This document shows, in pieces, positions 5,148 through 6,169 of a stretch of 6,169 nt of DNA. A model generated the notes under the pieces. That model did no database searches, had not been told where the DNA came from, and was given only the letters and a program-made list of their open reading frames with translations. A program made the translations under genes and the position numbers. Location of the stretch: positions 1-6,169 of the forward strand of contig JAFYJR010000147.1 of NCBI GenBank assembly GCA_017538005.1, in the 5' to 3' direction. The stretch comes from Clostridia bacterium. Its GTDB lineage: Bacteria > Bacillota > Clostridia > Oscillospirales > Acutalibacteraceae. How positions within the stretch are numbered: the first letter of the stretch is position 1; every line of letters starts with the position of its first letter.

Positions 5148-5852
5148 TTAAGATTTGTTGTCATTTTGCACAAATTTTTCATATAAGTCTTGTCGCTTAA
5201 GTTTCGTGCGTTCCAGGGCCTGTTCCTCCTGCCATTTCGCTATGTTCTCATGGTGTCCCGAAAGCAGAATTTCAGGTACCTCCCTGCCCTTCCAGACGGG
5301 AGGGCGCGTGTACTGCGGATACTCGAGAAGTCCGTCAAAATGACTCTCCTTTTCAAATGCCTCGTCGTTTCTCAGAACACCGGGAAGCATGCGGCACACG
5401 GCGTCAACAAGGACGAGCGCGGGAAGCTCGCCGCCTGTAACAACATAGTCGCCTATTGAGATTTCCTCCGGGGCGAGCTCTTCAATCACGCGCTCGTCCA
5501 CCCCTTCATAGTGGCCGCATAAAACAGCGAGGTTTTCGAACTTCGCGAGTTCCTTTACCCGCTCCTGTGTAAGGGGCTTACCCTGGGGAGTCATATATAC
5601 AAGATGATAATCAATATCACCGTTTTTCGTCAGATCCATGTATGCGTCATAGATAGGCTGTGCCTGCATAATCATGCCGGTGCCGCAGCCGTAAGGCGTG
5701 TCATCAACATGGTTGTGCTTGTCTGTCGAGAAGTCACGGATATTGTGACAGTTTATCTCGACGGCGCCGGCCTCACGGGCCCTGCCTATTATGCTCTCAG
5801 AGAGCACTGCTTCACACATCTCCGGAAAGAGAGTAAGTATGTCAATCTTCAC
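5148..5852 (-). CDS. trmD: tRNA (guanine(37)-N1)-methyltransferase
   Basis: Methylates N1 of G37 next to the anticodon of tRNAs, using S-adenosylmethionine, and thereby prevents +1 frameshifting; it works as a dimer with a knotted SPOUT fold. The 234 residues show LTLFPEM (6-12), DDTPYGCGTGM (50-60), MTPQGKPL (87-94), LCGHYEGVDERV (111-122), IGDYVVTGGELPAL (133-146) and LLEYPQYTRP (175-184). Arg154 matches the catalytic Arg of the E. coli enzyme. The position of the general base Asp169 is Glu169 here, and the usual glycine at 56 is Cys. The GTG at 5850-5852 was chosen because GGGGAGGAA lies 4 bases upstream; an ATG seven codons earlier would place that site inside the gene. It overlaps the rimM end by 11 bp, so translation is likely coupled. 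Confidence 0.96.
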   Translation of the reverse strand: MKIDILTLFPEMCEAVLSESIIGRAREAGAVEINCHNIRDFSTDKHNHVDDTPYGCGTGMIMQAQPIYDAYMDLTKNGDIDYHLVYMTPQGKPLTQERVKELAKFENLAVLCGHYEGVDERVIEELAPEEISIGDYVVTGGELPALVLVDAVCRMLPGVLRNDEAFEKESHFDGLLEYPQYTRPPVWKGREVPEILLSGHHENIAKWQEEQALERTKLKRQDLYEKFVQNDNKS

Positions 5853-6169
5853 GTATTTCCTCCCCTTCATCAAAGATGCCTTTCATCGGGCGTACCAGGG
5901 CGATATTGTTCTCAACATCCGTTGAAACCACGACGCCCGGTATCGACGGCAGAAGATACTCCTTGCCGTCTGTTCCCTTTATCTGCCAGATATCGGACGC
6001 GCCGTTGTTAAACACATCCTTTACCGTTCCGTAAAGCTTGTCGTTGTCCGCGTTCTTCACCTCACAGCCGATAAGTTCGGCTATGAAATATGAACCGGGC
6101 TCAAGCGGAGCCTTTGCCCGCTCGACGTATATGGTTTTGCCGCGGAGAGCATTTGCCTTATCGATATCA
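5842..6169 (-). CDS. rimM: Ribosome maturation factor RimM (C-terminal part; 5' end outside window)
   Basis: RimM binds ribosomal protein S19 on the 30S head and helps 16S rRNA maturation. Only the last 108 residues are visible. The frame stays open to the window edge, entering as DIDKANALRGKTIYVE, which matches the end of the N-terminal RimM domain. The C-terminal PRC-barrel follows, with YGTVKDVFNNGASDIWQIK, then EYLLPSIPGVVV and IALVRPMKGIFD. The first plausible start inside the window (GTG at 6058-6060) is internal. The terminal TGA at 5842-5844 lies inside trmD. The rimM-trmD pairing is the usual bacterial arrangement, normally after rpsP and a KH-domain gene, which would lie beyond the right edge. 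Confidence 0.93.
   Translation of the reverse strand, partial: DIDKANALRGKTIYVERAKAPLEPGSYFIAELIGCEVKNADNDKLYGTVKDVFNNGASDIWQIKGTDGKEYLLPSIPGVVVSTDVENNIALVRPMKGIFDEGEEIRED

Noticed and set aside
5019..5160. Ribosomal-protein autoregulatory leader or riboswitch in the trmD-HPr gap
   Set aside because: The mapped promoter places the HPr transcript start near 4991, leaving only a 23-nt leader, and no known riboswitch core is visible.
1..6169. CRISPR arrays, tRNA/rRNA genes, toxin-antitoxin or phage genes
   Set aside because: No spaced direct repeats, cloverleaf sequences or accessory gene families were seen; nearly all of the window is conserved housekeeping coding sequence.

Overview
The window is a compact block of housekeeping genes, all on the minus strand, from what looks like a low-to-moderate-GC Firmicute of class Clostridia. 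That assignment is inferred from family resemblance recalled from memory. The signs are an HPr carrying both His15 and Ser46, a UvrC in the style of Oscillospiraceae/Ruminococcaceae, and an unnamed coiled-coil protein downstream of coaD, a gene order I recall from Clostridia. I see no mobile genes, CRISPR array, tRNA or rRNA, and no obvious new multi-gene system. The points of interest are mostly regulatory or concern translation starts.

Reading in the direction of transcription (right to left): the window opens inside rimM (16S rRNA processing factor), which overlaps trmD (tRNA m1G37 methyltransferase) by 11 bp. A gene-free gap of 179 bp (4969-5147) follows. It holds a near-consensus sigma-70 promoter for the HPr gene, with an 11-bp perfect inverted repeat spanning the promoter. 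HPr ends at a strong hairpin and U-tract. Just after it comes uvrC, whose conserved N-terminal reading frame continues upstream of the first ATG without any ATG/GTG/TTG start.

A second good promoter overlaps the uvrC stop codon and probably drives a tight four-gene unit: rsmD (16S rRNA m2G966 methyltransferase), coaD (phosphopantetheine adenylyltransferase, overlapping rsmD by 32 bp), a 280-residue coiled-coil protein of unproven function, and an RsuA-family pseudouridine synthase. Three of the translation and RNA genes (rimM, trmD, rsmD) plus rsuA concern ribosome or tRNA maturation. CoaD makes a coenzyme A precursor, UvrC does nucleotide excision repair, and HPr links sugar transport with carbon-catabolite control.

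The leftmost 169 bp are AT-rich and gene-poor. They contain a long imperfect inverted repeat (21-135), a candidate minus-strand promoter whose -10 overlaps an exact DnaA-box match, and what may be the first five codons of the next gene leaving the window.
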